Source of the DNA: Nitrincola salilacus
Lineage (GTDB): Bacteria; Pseudomonadota; Gammaproteobacteria; Pseudomonadales; Balneatricaceae
Direction: 5' to 3'
NCBI RefSeq assembly: GCF_046271865.1
Contig: NZ_CP176580.1
Coordinates: forward strand, 1,116,001-1,180,000
DNA length: 64,000 bases
Each line of letters starts with the position of its first letter. Positions within the stretch are counted from its first letter, which is position 1. The position numbers and the translations under genes were made by a program. The notes beneath the pieces are model-generated. The model did not search any database. It saw only the letters and a program-made list of their open reading frames with translations, and had not been told where the DNA came from. Shown one piece after another: positions 50,360-57,744 of the stretch.

Positions 50360-51469
50360 TCAGAAAACAGAGTTAAGACATGCCAGCAGAGCGCTGCGCT
50401 GCTCATCAAGCTGAGGCTCAGTGGTGGAGATGATCTCGATGCGTGAATCACGACGCCAAGCCAGTGATTGTGTTGAGCTGTCGCTGCCAACACGGTTGTA
50501 ACTGATCCAGCGCTCGCTGCCTTGCAGGGCTGCCTTGATCCTGACTGCCCCGGGGACCTGTTCCAGCCACTGCGTCACGCGCTTCAGGTCAAATTGATCA
50601 TTAACATGAAATACCCAACCACTGCTGTAATAACCATCGTTATGCCCGGTCAGATTAACCGGTTGCCCTGGCTGGGGTTGTATCTGAGCGGTTTGGCCAT
50701 GAGCATCGCTGTGATCGTGTGATTGAGAATGGTTGTGCGAATGAGAGTGAGCGTGTAGCTTGTGCTCATCTTTTTGGTGCGCCTGTTTTTGCTGTTGCGC
50801 AGGCTGCTGGCCGGGAAACACCTGCTCCAGTTGCTCATTACAGACCAGATCCAGCAACGCAGCCGGAAACACGCCGTATTCAGTACGGACAACCGTCTGC
50901 TTGGGCGGGAAGAGAGCACGTGAACGTCTTTCGGCTTCCTGAACAAGTTCGGCTGGGCGCAGATCACACTTGTTCAGCACGATCACATCCGCTAAAGACA
51001 GCTGATCCGAAAAAGTCTCATGAGCCATGATCTGCGGATGCTCCAGCACACCGGGATCCAGCAGACAGATGATACTGCGCAGATCTATCACGTCGCAGAA
51101 GGAGATCCCTTTCAGGGTGTCCACTATCCCACTGGGATGACCTAATCCTGTCGGTTCGATCAGCAGGCGGTGTGGTTTGGCGCGGCGCAATAGCATTGCC
51201 AGATTGATAGTCAGCGCAGGCCCTAGTGCGCAGCAGACACAGCCACCTGCCAACTCCTTGATGAACAAGCCGTCCTGATCGGGAATCAGTGCTTCATCCA
51301 GACCTACCTGCCCGAACTCATTGACCAGTATCGCCCAGCGCTCATTCTCCGGTTTGGTTTGCAGCAGGTGATTGATCGCTGTGGTTTTGCCTGTTCCCAG
51401 AAAACCGGTGATGATATTGGTGGGTACCTTTTCAGGCATCGGTCTATATGATGCGGATGCGTCAGACAC
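50360..51469 (-). CDS. COG0523 (CobW-family) GTPase, probable zinc metallochaperone
   Basis: A 369-residue G3E GTPase. Walker A GFLGTGKTT is at 22-30, the metal-binding GGCVCC with the CxCC at 77-80, NKCD at 165-168, and a CobW C-terminal domain from about 285. Residues 230-256 form a His-rich loop with about ten His, typical of zinc-handling members (ZigA/ZagA/YciC group) rather than cobalamin CobW. A Zur-like palindrome 17 nt upstream supports expression under zinc starvation. The client enzyme is unknown; neighbouring MetE is a zinc protein. An in-frame ATG at 51439 is a possible alternative start. Confidence 0.88.
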   Translation of the reverse strand: MSDASASYRPMPEKVPTNIITGFLGTGKTTAINHLLQTKPENERWAILVNEFGQVGLDEALIPDQDGLFIKELAGGCVCCALGPALTINLAMLLRRAKPHRLLIEPTGLGHPSGIVDTLKGISFCDVIDLRSIICLLDPGVLEHPQIMAHETFSDQLSLADVIVLNKCDLRPAELVQEAERRSRALFPPKQTVVRTEYGVFPAALLDLVCNEQLEQVFPGQQPAQQQKQAHQKDEHKLHAHSHSHNHSQSHDHSDAHGQTAQIQPQPGQPVNLTGHNDGYYSSGWVFHVNDQFDLKRVTQWLEQVPGAVRIKAALQGSERWISYNRVGSDSSTQSLAWRRDSRIEIISTTEPQLDEQRSALLACLNSVF

Positions 51470-51485
51470 TGTATAGCCTTGCTTG

Positions 51486-51500
51486 TGTTATAAAGTAACA
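51486..51500. promoter_or_regulatory. candidate Zur box upstream of the COG0523 gene
   Basis: TGTTATAAAGTAACA is a 15-bp palindrome with TGTTA/TAACA arms, close to the gammaproteobacterial Zur core TGTTATAATATAACA. It lies 17 nt before the start codon. Confidence 0.65.
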
Positions 51501-51565
51501 ATTGTCATGTGTCTGCTGTTGTAAATCAAGCATCGTTTGGACTCGGTTGAGCTGGTGCGTGCAAC

Positions 51566-51907
51566 TCAATGTTTTGTGTCGCCGCCTGCTCCTTCCGCCT
51601 CCAGGCGTCGAATGATAGACAGGTACCGTGGCATGGGTCCGACGTCTTCATAGACAGGATCACCATCCTCCATGCGGATAATTTCGGTACCTGGACGATA
51701 GGGCATGCGCGCTTCAAGCTCCTGCAGCATGGTATGAAAAAGCGCTGCACACAGATCATGAATATCAATATCATACACCTCAGCCAAGGCTTTCAGGCGG
51801 ATCAGATCCTCATGGTCTATTTGCGTGGGAAAGGGCTCTCTTCCTGATCGATGTTTGGCATTGTCTTCCAGGTTTCGCAGTAGCGTACTGAAATAATCGT
51901 CGGACAT
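51566..51907 (-). CDS. uncharacterised 113-residue protein
   Basis: I do not recognise the family. The protein is predicted soluble, mostly helical and acidic, with a central helix-rich part (DLIRLKALAEVYDIDIHDLCAALFHTML) and a C-terminal segment PGTEIIRMEDGDPVYEDVGPMPRYL. It ends in a flexible Glu/Gly-rich tail. Coding potential is supported by regular amino-acid make-up and by its placement on the same strand as the COG0523 gene, 96 nt upstream. The intervening Zur-like box suggests separate promoters. Confidence 0.6.
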   Translation of the reverse strand: MSDDYFSTLLRNLEDNAKHRSGREPFPTQIDHEDLIRLKALAEVYDIDIHDLCAALFHTMLQELEARMPYRPGTEIIRMEDGDPVYEDVGPMPRYLSIIRRLEAEGAGGDTKH

Positions 51908-52112
51908 AATTCAACTCTCGGTTAAGGATGCTTGGCAGAGCTATAAGCTTACCTGTTAAGCATAGAAGATAATCGCCCCGGTTGCAGGGCGTGGTGAGTA
52001 AATTCAGCATCTCGATAGATGCCCGCTCAGGCTGTCCGTGTTATCCGGACGTCATTTCATTTATCATCATCAGCTTTGAAAATGCCATCTATTCAGATTA
52101 AGGGGAAAAACA

Positions 52113-52562
52113 GTGGCGGCTGAGGTGACAATTCTCGTGGGTTCGGTATATGGCAACAGTTCATCGGTTGCTGAGGAGTGCGCCGAGATGTTGCGCGGTG
52201 ATGGTCATCAGGTCGAGGTGCTGACATTGCCGACTGTTGACGAGGTGATGGCAAAGCCTGATTCGGTGCTGTTGGTCTGTACCTCTACTACGGGGCAGGG
52301 GGATATCCCGGATAATCTGGTACCGCTGTTCAGCGAATTGAAGGATCGTTTCCCGTTGATGCCGGGCCGGCGCTATGGCTTGATTGCGCTGGGTGATAGC
52401 TCCTATGAGACCTTTGCCGATGCCGGTAAACAGTTTGATGAGTTGCTGCAGGAGTTGCAGGCTGAAAGGCTGGGCGAAGCCCTGTTTATAGATGCCTGCG
52501 AGACGGCCGACCCGGAAGGTGAGGCGATCACCTGGCTGCAGAGCTGGAAAACTCTGATCTGA
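52113..52562 (+). CDS. flavodoxin (MioC-like)
   Basis: A 149-residue FMN-binding electron carrier. The phosphate-binding loop GSVYGNSSSVAEE is at the N-terminus; STTGQGDIPDN and ALGDSSYETFADAG supply the isoalloxazine-contacting loops. Similar to MioC/YqcA-type short flavodoxins. The start is GTG (52113) preceded by AAGGGGA. The redox partner is unknown. The stop is inside a 12-bp tandem repeat. Confidence 0.88.
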   Translation: MAAEVTILVGSVYGNSSSVAEECAEMLRGDGHQVEVLTLPTVDEVMAKPDSVLLVCTSTTGQGDIPDNLVPLFSELKDRFPLMPGRRYGLIALGDSSYETFADAGKQFDELLQELQAERLGEALFIDACETADPEGEAITWLQSWKTLI

Positions 52563-52592
52563 GTTCGGATCAGAGTTCGGATCTGAGTTCGG
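52561..52592. repeat. 12-bp tandem repeat after the flavodoxin stop
   Basis: GAGTTCGGATCA (52561), GAGTTCGGATCT (52573) and GAGTTCGG (52585) lie head to tail, beginning within the flavodoxin TGA stop (52560-52562). It separates this gene from the convergent nitroreductase. Confidence 0.9.
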
Positions 52593-52603
52593 CTCTCTGT
52601 CAT

Positions 52604-53341
52604 TCAGTGCTTGATAAACCCGCGTGACTGCAGAAAAGGCAGCATGTGTGGACGCGATTCCTTCACCAGCATGCCGGACATCTGTTCGCTCCAGGTCATC
52701 GATTTCTGACCGCCGGTACGGGTGGCGTAGTATTCCCGGACATGCTGGTCATACTCGGTAATCCTGCTTTGATCCTCCGAATCGTTGTAACGTTCATGTT
52801 TCAGGATCACTGACAGTGGCAGGCGAGGCTTGGCTTCCGGGTCCTGTGCCGGGTATCCGATACACAATCCAAACACCGGATAAACCAGCTCCGGCAGTTC
52901 CAACAGATCTGCCACTTCTGCTATCTGATTGCGTATGCCGCCGATATAGGTGCAACCGAGCTCCAGCGATTCTGCAGCGATCACAACGTTCTGGGCAAAC
53001 AGCGCACAGTCGAGTGAGGTGGTAATGAACTGTTCGGTGTAGCCGCTGAGCATTTCGGCATCATGCATATCACAGGCCAGTTTCAGGCGCTTCATATCGG
53101 CACAGAACACCAGAAAAACAGGTGCGCTGGCCACATACGCCTGATTGCCTGCGCAGACTGCCAGCCGGTCGCGTACCTCACCCTGACTGACCTGAATCAC
53201 GGTGCAGGCCTGAATAAAGCTTGATGTAGCAGCACATTGACCCGCCTGAACCAGCGCTTCCACTGTTGCCTGATCGATTGCTTCATCGGTAAATTTTCGA
53301 ATGGAGCGGTGTGCATTGAGGAGTTTGATAACGTCGTTCAT
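52604..53341 (-). CDS. NfsA-like NADPH nitroreductase / flavin oxidoreductase
   Basis: A 245-residue FMN enzyme of the nitroreductase superfamily, closest in layout to NfsA. The HRSIRKFTDEAI start contacts FMN, CDALFAQNVVIAAESLELGCTYIGGIRN is the core helix and dimer loop, and FGLCIGYPAQDPEAKPRLP is the typical NfsA segment. It reduces nitroaromatics, quinones or flavins with NADPH. The physiological substrate is not evident. It is downstream of alkB on the same strand (47-nt gap). Confidence 0.87.
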   Translation of the reverse strand: MNDVIKLLNAHRSIRKFTDEAIDQATVEALVQAGQCAATSSFIQACTVIQVSQGEVRDRLAVCAGNQAYVASAPVFLVFCADMKRLKLACDMHDAEMLSGYTEQFITTSLDCALFAQNVVIAAESLELGCTYIGGIRNQIAEVADLLELPELVYPVFGLCIGYPAQDPEAKPRLPLSVILKHERYNDSEDQSRITEYDQHVREYYATRTGGQKSMTWSEQMSGMLVKESRPHMLPFLQSRGFIKH

Positions 53342-53388
53342 CTGTATAACAGGTCTCCGAATCTGGGTGAATGGCTTGCCCGTGTTTA

Positions 53389-54000
53389 TCAGGGCTGATT
53401 TTTATAGAAGCAAGCTTCCTGGGACAAAGCTGGGATGCTGCGAAAAGTCAGATTGATGCGTTCCGACATGGGGCGCTTGCTGCGCATGATAGCATGCTGC
53501 CAGTGGTGCTGGGTGGGGCCGCTCATCAGCAGCAAGGACCCATGTTCCAGTGCGATATCCAGCTTCTCGCCTGTCTGTTTGTGTCTCATCTTGAATTGAC
53601 GTGTCTGGCCGAGGCTTAGAGAGGCGATCACCGGGTTGGTTCCCAGTTCTGGTTCATCATCGCTGTGCCATCCCATACTGTCATTACCATCACGATAGAG
53701 ATTGATCAATACGCAGTTGAAATCATGGCCAAGATCCAGCAGACGTTTACGCAGAGTTGCGACATCCGGATTCCAGGGTTCTGCATTCAATGTCAGGCGT
53801 GAGTAGCGGTAGGTCAGGCCAGCATCACCTTGAAAGCACTGCAATCTGGGGATCAGTCGCTGTTGTCCAAACAGATGGATGCTGTCCTGTCGCCAGGTAA
53901 GCTGCTCGATCAGATGTTGCTGCAAGTGGTTGGCTTCATCGGCTGGAATAAAACCGGGGAAGTAACACAGCTCGGCGTCGGGCGCCTGAACATGACTCAT
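53389..54000 (-). CDS. alkB: AlkB-like 2-oxoglutarate/Fe(II) dioxygenase
   Basis: A 203-residue oxidative DNA/RNA demethylase. Iron ligands are H112 and D114 (GWHSDDE) and H169 (HHWQH). The 2-oxoglutarate-binding arginines R181 and R187 lie in RINLTFR. The PRLQCFQGD and LINLYRDGNDSMGWH segments resemble the group that includes eukaryotic ALKBH2/3 rather than E. coli AlkB. No ada gene is adjacent. The start codon lies at the end of a five-unit 14-bp repeat array that reaches back to the stop of the upstream PRPP-synthetase-like gene. Confidence 0.88.
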   Translation of the reverse strand: MSHVQAPDAELCYFPGFIPADEANHLQQHLIEQLTWRQDSIHLFGQQRLIPRLQCFQGDAGLTYRYSRLTLNAEPWNPDVATLRKRLLDLGHDFNCVLINLYRDGNDSMGWHSDDEPELGTNPVIASLSLGQTRQFKMRHKQTGEKLDIALEHGSLLLMSGPTQHHWQHAIMRSKRPMSERINLTFRSIPALSQEACFYKNQP

Positions 54001-54072
54001 GCAGATCGACTCATGCAGATTGGTTCATGTAGGTAGGCTCATATAGGTAGGCTCATGCAGATTGACTCATGG
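53995..54072. repeat. 14-bp tandem array bridging two genes
   Basis: Five full units of 14 bp (starts 53995, 54009, 54023, 54037, 54051) plus a partial sixth follow the pattern RYTCATGYAGRTYG. Unit 1 contains the alkB start codon (53998-54000) and the partial unit contains the stop of the upstream gene (54067-54069). Each unit carries CAT, so the minus strand shows an ATG (mostly ATGAG or ATGAA) every 14 bp. Confidence 0.92.
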
Positions 54073-54954
54073 CAGCGCCAGCAGATCCAGCGTCGCTTCG
54101 GCCAGCGCGGTGGCGGTATCGATGGCGTTACTGACATGCGGTATGCAGTCGGTAGTGATGACATCCGCCTGAGCGCTCAGATTCTGATAGGCATCACCGG
54201 CAAAGATGCCGTGCACGCCGATCACGGTTGCTCTGGGCATGCCAGCCAGTCGAAGATGTTGCAGGGTGTTCAGCATGGTTTTGCCGCTGGAGATGATATC
54301 GTCGACCAGAACAGGTGTGTGCTTCAGGTAGGGCTCCAGCTCAGGGCTGGAAACCGTGACATCGTAATCACCACGCCGCTCTTTTTCCAGAATCTGAAAA
54401 GGGGCATCCGCCAGCCTTGCCACTTCACTGACCCACTGTTCACTCTCACTGTCCGGTCCGATCAGCAGGGGCTGAGGGATACGGTTTTTGATCCAGTTGG
54501 CGATCAGTGGCGCTGCCGTGATCGCTCTGGCAGAGAGTGAGTAAAGCTCAGACAGATCATGATAACGATGCAGATGCGGGTCCATGGTTACCAGGCAGTC
54601 GAACGCCCGTGACAGCAGTGCGGCGAAGGGACGGGAGCTGACGCACTCTCCGGCATGAAAGCGTTTGTCCTGTCGCATATAGGCCAGGTAGGGGGTGATC
54701 AGACAGAGGCGCCGTGCACCCAGTTCACGCAGGGTATCCGCCAGAAACAGCAGCCTGAGCAGCTTGTCATCCGGATGGAAAAGGTTGCAGAACACCACGA
54801 TATCCTTGTCGGCACAGTCATCGTGAACACGCAGATAGCTCTCCCCATCCGGAAAACGTCGCTGCTCCAGCTCACCGGCTTTGGCACCCAGTTGCTGGCA
54901 GAGCAGGGCACCCAGTGCGGGATCGGAATCAAGGTTGAACAGTAGTCGTGTCAT
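54067..54954 (-). CDS. ribose-phosphate pyrophosphokinase-like protein
   Basis: A 295-residue member of the PRPP synthetase family, slightly shorter than housekeeping Prs (about 315). Typical features: RRFPDGESYLRV near the N-terminus, PYLAYMRQDKRFHAGE (ATP loop), the DPHLHRY region and the phosphoribosyl-binding VDDIISSGKTMLNTL. It overlaps the upstream phosphorylase gene by 4 nt. The pair suggests it acts with that enzyme, making PRPP from ribose-5-phosphate derived from nucleotide phosphorolysis, or the reverse. It is probably not the essential Prs, which is normally next to ispE or rplY. Confidence 0.85.
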   Translation of the reverse strand: MTRLLFNLDSDPALGALLCQQLGAKAGELEQRRFPDGESYLRVHDDCADKDIVVFCNLFHPDDKLLRLLFLADTLRELGARRLCLITPYLAYMRQDKRFHAGECVSSRPFAALLSRAFDCLVTMDPHLHRYHDLSELYSLSARAITAAPLIANWIKNRIPQPLLIGPDSESEQWVSEVARLADAPFQILEKERRGDYDVTVSSPELEPYLKHTPVLVDDIISSGKTMLNTLQHLRLAGMPRATVIGVHGIFAGDAYQNLSAQADVITTDCIPHVSNAIDTATALAEATLDLLALP

Positions 54955-56498
54955 GATGGGTCGTCCTGAAATCCATTGTCTTCATCGGTGAAGATGATAA
55001 CCCGTGGGTGGTCGTTCAGATAGTCAACCGCGTAGTTGAGCTCGCCGACACTCTCGGCATGTATGGTCATCAGGGCGGTATTGGCCTCGACCCGATCACC
55101 GACTTTTACATGCAGCTCAACCCCTGCCGCAGGGTCAGCCGGGGCACCTGCCAGCTTGGCGACCTTGGCCAGTTGGCGGTTATCGATACCTGTGACCGTG
55201 CAGGGCTGCTCTGTAATCAAAGCGAATCGGTAGGGAGCAATCGGGGGGATCTTCATACCGCCCTGAGCTGCGCAGATCGCCATGAACTTGTTCCAGGCAG
55301 CACCGGACTCCAGCTGCGACAGCGCGATTTTCTGCCCTTCGCCAGGCTCCAGTGGTTGCACCATCTCCAGCATCGCGCCGGCGATTAATGTGGCGCGCTC
55401 TTTCAGATCGACCGGGGCGCCGGGCAGGTTCTGCAGAACTGCCAGAATATCATGAGCCTCCAGCGCCGGACCTATGCCGCGGCCGACCGGCTCAGTGCCG
55501 TCGGTGTAGAGTACACTGATCACCAGTCCCAGGTTTTCAGCGACAGCCTTGAAGCTGCGGGCCAGATTATTCGCGGCTTCCTGGGTTCTGACCTTGGCGG
55601 TCGGGCCGACTGGAATGTCGATCAGTACATGAGTGGCACCGGCTGCGATTTTTTTCGACAGCACCGATGCGATCAACTGGCCTTCACTGTCGATATCCAG
55701 CGCGCGCTCCACCTGTATCAGCAGATCATCAGCCGGGCTGAGTTTGACTGATCCACCCCAGGCCAGGCAGCCTCCAACCTTGCTGACCACTTCTCGCATC
55801 TCATCCAGAGAGAGGCTGACGTTGGTCAACGTCTCCATAGTGTCGGCGGTACCGGCGGGTGAGGTGATGGCACGAGATGATGTTTTGGGGATGGTGATGC
55901 CGCAGGCGGTCAGAATCGGGATCACGATCGGTGTTGTGCGGTTGCCCGGCAAGCCCCCGACACAGTGTTTGTCCAGCACCAGCGGCAGTTTCCAGTCGAT
56001 ACGGCTGCCAGCGTTGACCATGGCGCGGGTCAGTGAGGTGATCTCCTCATCATCCAGCTTGTCATCGCCACAGGCGGTGATGAAAGCCGCCAGTTGCACA
56101 TCAGCATAATAGCCGCCGACGATATCATCGATGATCGCCTGCAACTGCTCCTGATCCAGCCTATGCCCATAGACCTTGGCACGAACATGCGACAGGGAGT
56201 GAACCGGGCGTGGGTGTGACAGCCAGATGGAGTCATTTTCCTCAACCTGCAGCATTTGCCAGGCACTTTCGGAAAAACCGACCTGATCGTCATCCAGCAG
56301 TTCGCTGGTGATCATGTTCAGAGAGGCGATGATAAGCCGTCGGTCTGCGCTGGTGGCTTTGACACGGGGCAGCGAATCAAAGCCTTCCGAACGGCACACC
56401 GGACTGTCGGCCCGAAGATACAGAGTGGGTTCGTGATGGGTATCAATACCGAGGCGCGTGGCACGCAGAGGAGCAAGCTTTTCGGGTGAATAGATCAT
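54951..56498 (-). CDS. thymidine-phosphorylase-family enzyme of the AMP-phosphorylase type
   Basis: A 515-residue phosphorylase, longer than bacterial DeoA (about 440) because of an extra N-terminal domain of about 90 residues, as in archaeal AMP phosphorylase. The active-site region reads DKHCVGGLPGNRTTPIV and IPKTSSRAITSPAGTADTMETLTNV, the AMP-phosphorylase signature rather than the KHSTGG of DeoA. The C-terminal domain carries VGDRVEANTALMTIHAE. It likely cleaves a nucleoside or nucleoside monophosphate with phosphate. Coupled to the PRPP-synthetase-like gene by an ATGA overlap. No ribose-1,5-bisphosphate isomerase or RuBisCO gene is seen nearby. Confidence 0.87.
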   Translation of the reverse strand: MIYSPEKLAPLRATRLGIDTHHEPTLYLRADSPVCRSEGFDSLPRVKATSADRRLIIASLNMITSELLDDDQVGFSESAWQMLQVEENDSIWLSHPRPVHSLSHVRAKVYGHRLDQEQLQAIIDDIVGGYYADVQLAAFITACGDDKLDDEEITSLTRAMVNAGSRIDWKLPLVLDKHCVGGLPGNRTTPIVIPILTACGITIPKTSSRAITSPAGTADTMETLTNVSLSLDEMREVVSKVGGCLAWGGSVKLSPADDLLIQVERALDIDSEGQLIASVLSKKIAAGATHVLIDIPVGPTAKVRTQEAANNLARSFKAVAENLGLVISVLYTDGTEPVGRGIGPALEAHDILAVLQNLPGAPVDLKERATLIAGAMLEMVQPLEPGEGQKIALSQLESGAAWNKFMAICAAQGGMKIPPIAPYRFALITEQPCTVTGIDNRQLAKVAKLAGAPADPAAGVELHVKVGDRVEANTALMTIHAESVGELNYAVDYLNDHPRVIIFTDEDNGFQDDPS

Positions 56499-56549
56499 GC
56501 AGCGGTAATCCTTGGCAGAGCTTCTTTGGCAGAGAGCTGGCGAAGTCGG

Positions 56550-56588
56550 AAAAAGAGCGCTTTACAGCTACAGTGTAGCCGTAAAGCG
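56550..56588 (-). terminator. rho-independent terminator of the nap operon
   Basis: On the minus strand an 8-bp stem (CGCTTTAC, 56558-56565, with GTAAAGCG, 56581-56588) encloses a 5-bp stem (GCTAC/GTAGC) with a 3-nt loop and is followed by CTCTTTTT. It lies 68 nt past the napC stop. Confidence 0.88.
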
Positions 56589-56655
56589 TGTAACAGGATG
56601 TTGATCCGACGCAAGTGGCTCTTCAATGACTATTCAAAGACTCTGCAATGACTGC

Positions 56656-57246
56656 TTATTGCCGGAAAACAACCCCCGACATGTCAGGCAACTGGTGTGC
56701 GATCCCTTTATGACAGTCGATACAGGTGCTTTCACCACTGGCCAGCGCCGTGGAGTGCTCGCGGCTGGCTCTTGGGTTCTGGCGTGTAAAGTCCATTGAG
56801 TTGAACTCATGACAGTTGCGACATTCCAGCGAATCATTGGCTTTCAGGCGATGCCATTCACGCTCTGCCAACTCCCTGCGTTTTGCTTCAAACTTTTCCG
56901 GCGTGTTGATGGTGCCGAAGATCCAGCCCCAGACCTCCTTGGAGGCTTCCATCTTGCGCCCGACTTTATGCGTCCAGTTGTGAGGGACATGGCAGTCGGA
57001 ACAGGTGGCGCGAACACCGGAGCGGTTGGAGTAATGGATGGTTGTTTTCAGCTCCTCAAATACATTGTCACGCATCTCATGACAAGCGATGCAGAACTTT
57101 TCGGTGTTGGTCACCTCCATGGCGGTATTGAAACCACCCCAGAAGATGATCCCGGCCAGAAATCCACTCAACGTCAGAAAACCGAGACTGAAGTGAACGC
57201 TGGGTCGACGCAGCAGTGTCCAGTAATAGATCAGCCATCTTTTCAC
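56656..57246 (-). CDS. napC: membrane tetraheme cytochrome c quinol dehydrogenase NapC
   Basis: A 196-residue NapC/NirT protein that passes electrons from the quinol pool to periplasmic NapAB. One N-terminal membrane helix (about 18-40) is followed by four CxxCH heme sites at Cys 52, 82, 142 and 175. Length is normal. Overlaps napB by 4 nt and is last in napEFDABC, followed by a terminator. Confidence 0.95.
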   Translation of the reverse strand: MKRWLIYYWTLLRRPSVHFSLGFLTLSGFLAGIIFWGGFNTAMEVTNTEKFCIACHEMRDNVFEELKTTIHYSNRSGVRATCSDCHVPHNWTHKVGRKMEASKEVWGWIFGTINTPEKFEAKRRELAEREWHRLKANDSLECRNCHEFNSMDFTRQNPRASREHSTALASGESTCIDCHKGIAHQLPDMSGVVFRQ

Positions 57247-57731
57247 TGTGTACCTCCCTGTTGCTGCCTCCTGGCAGCCTCTTGCTGCAGTACTTTATCC
57301 ATGTTCAGAAAGCGAGATTCCACCAGTGGTTGTGCGTCGGTTTGTGGTACATGGCACTGGGTGCAGAAGTACCGATTAGGCGTGACAGCAGCACGCACCT
57401 GATAGTCACGATCCATGAAGTGAGTGATGCTCACCATCGGCGCACCGGCTGCCGGGGCAGCACTGGTGCTGTGGCAGTCAAGGCAGCGGTTGAAGCGCTT
57501 GTCGATCTGATAGTCACGGATACTGTGCGGAATCACAGGTGGCTGTTCGGGATAGTTGCGCACCTCTCTGCCAGTGTCTCTGGGGTCTCCGGAAATGGGT
57601 GGGGCACTCAGCGTCTGGCCCAGTGTGCCGCCCTTGCGCAGGCCATCAGGAGCACTGGCGTTGAGATCCGGTGCCTCTGCGTGCAGGCTCAGGCTGAAAA
57701 ACAGCAGTGTCAGCAGTAGTGATAGTTTCAT
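57243..57731 (-). CDS. napB: periplasmic nitrate reductase, diheme cytochrome subunit NapB
   Basis: A 162-residue periplasmic electron-transfer subunit. Signal peptide about 1-18 (LSLHA/EA); two CxxCH sites at C83-H87 and C123-H127; the conserved PPVIPHSI and MVSITHFMDRDY segments hold the distal heme His ligands. The ATG at 57731 gives a proper signal peptide; the longer frame from 57821 starts inside napA. Confidence 0.95.
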   Translation of the reverse strand: MKLSLLLTLLFFSLSLHAEAPDLNASAPDGLRKGGTLGQTLSAPPISGDPRDTGREVRNYPEQPPVIPHSIRDYQIDKRFNRCLDCHSTSAAPAAGAPMVSITHFMDRDYQVRAAVTPNRYFCTQCHVPQTDAQPLVESRFLNMDKVLQQEAARRQQQGGTQ

Positions 57732-57744
57732 CGTCAGAACTCCT

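Noticed and set aside
53995..54072. CRISPR array
   Set aside because: Units are 14 bp with no spacers and no cas genes; it is a simple tandem repeat.
54951..56498. Plain thymidine phosphorylase (deoA)
   Set aside because: The extra N-terminal domain and the CVGGLPGN and IPKTSSRAITSPAGTAD motifs fit the AMP-phosphorylase branch better.
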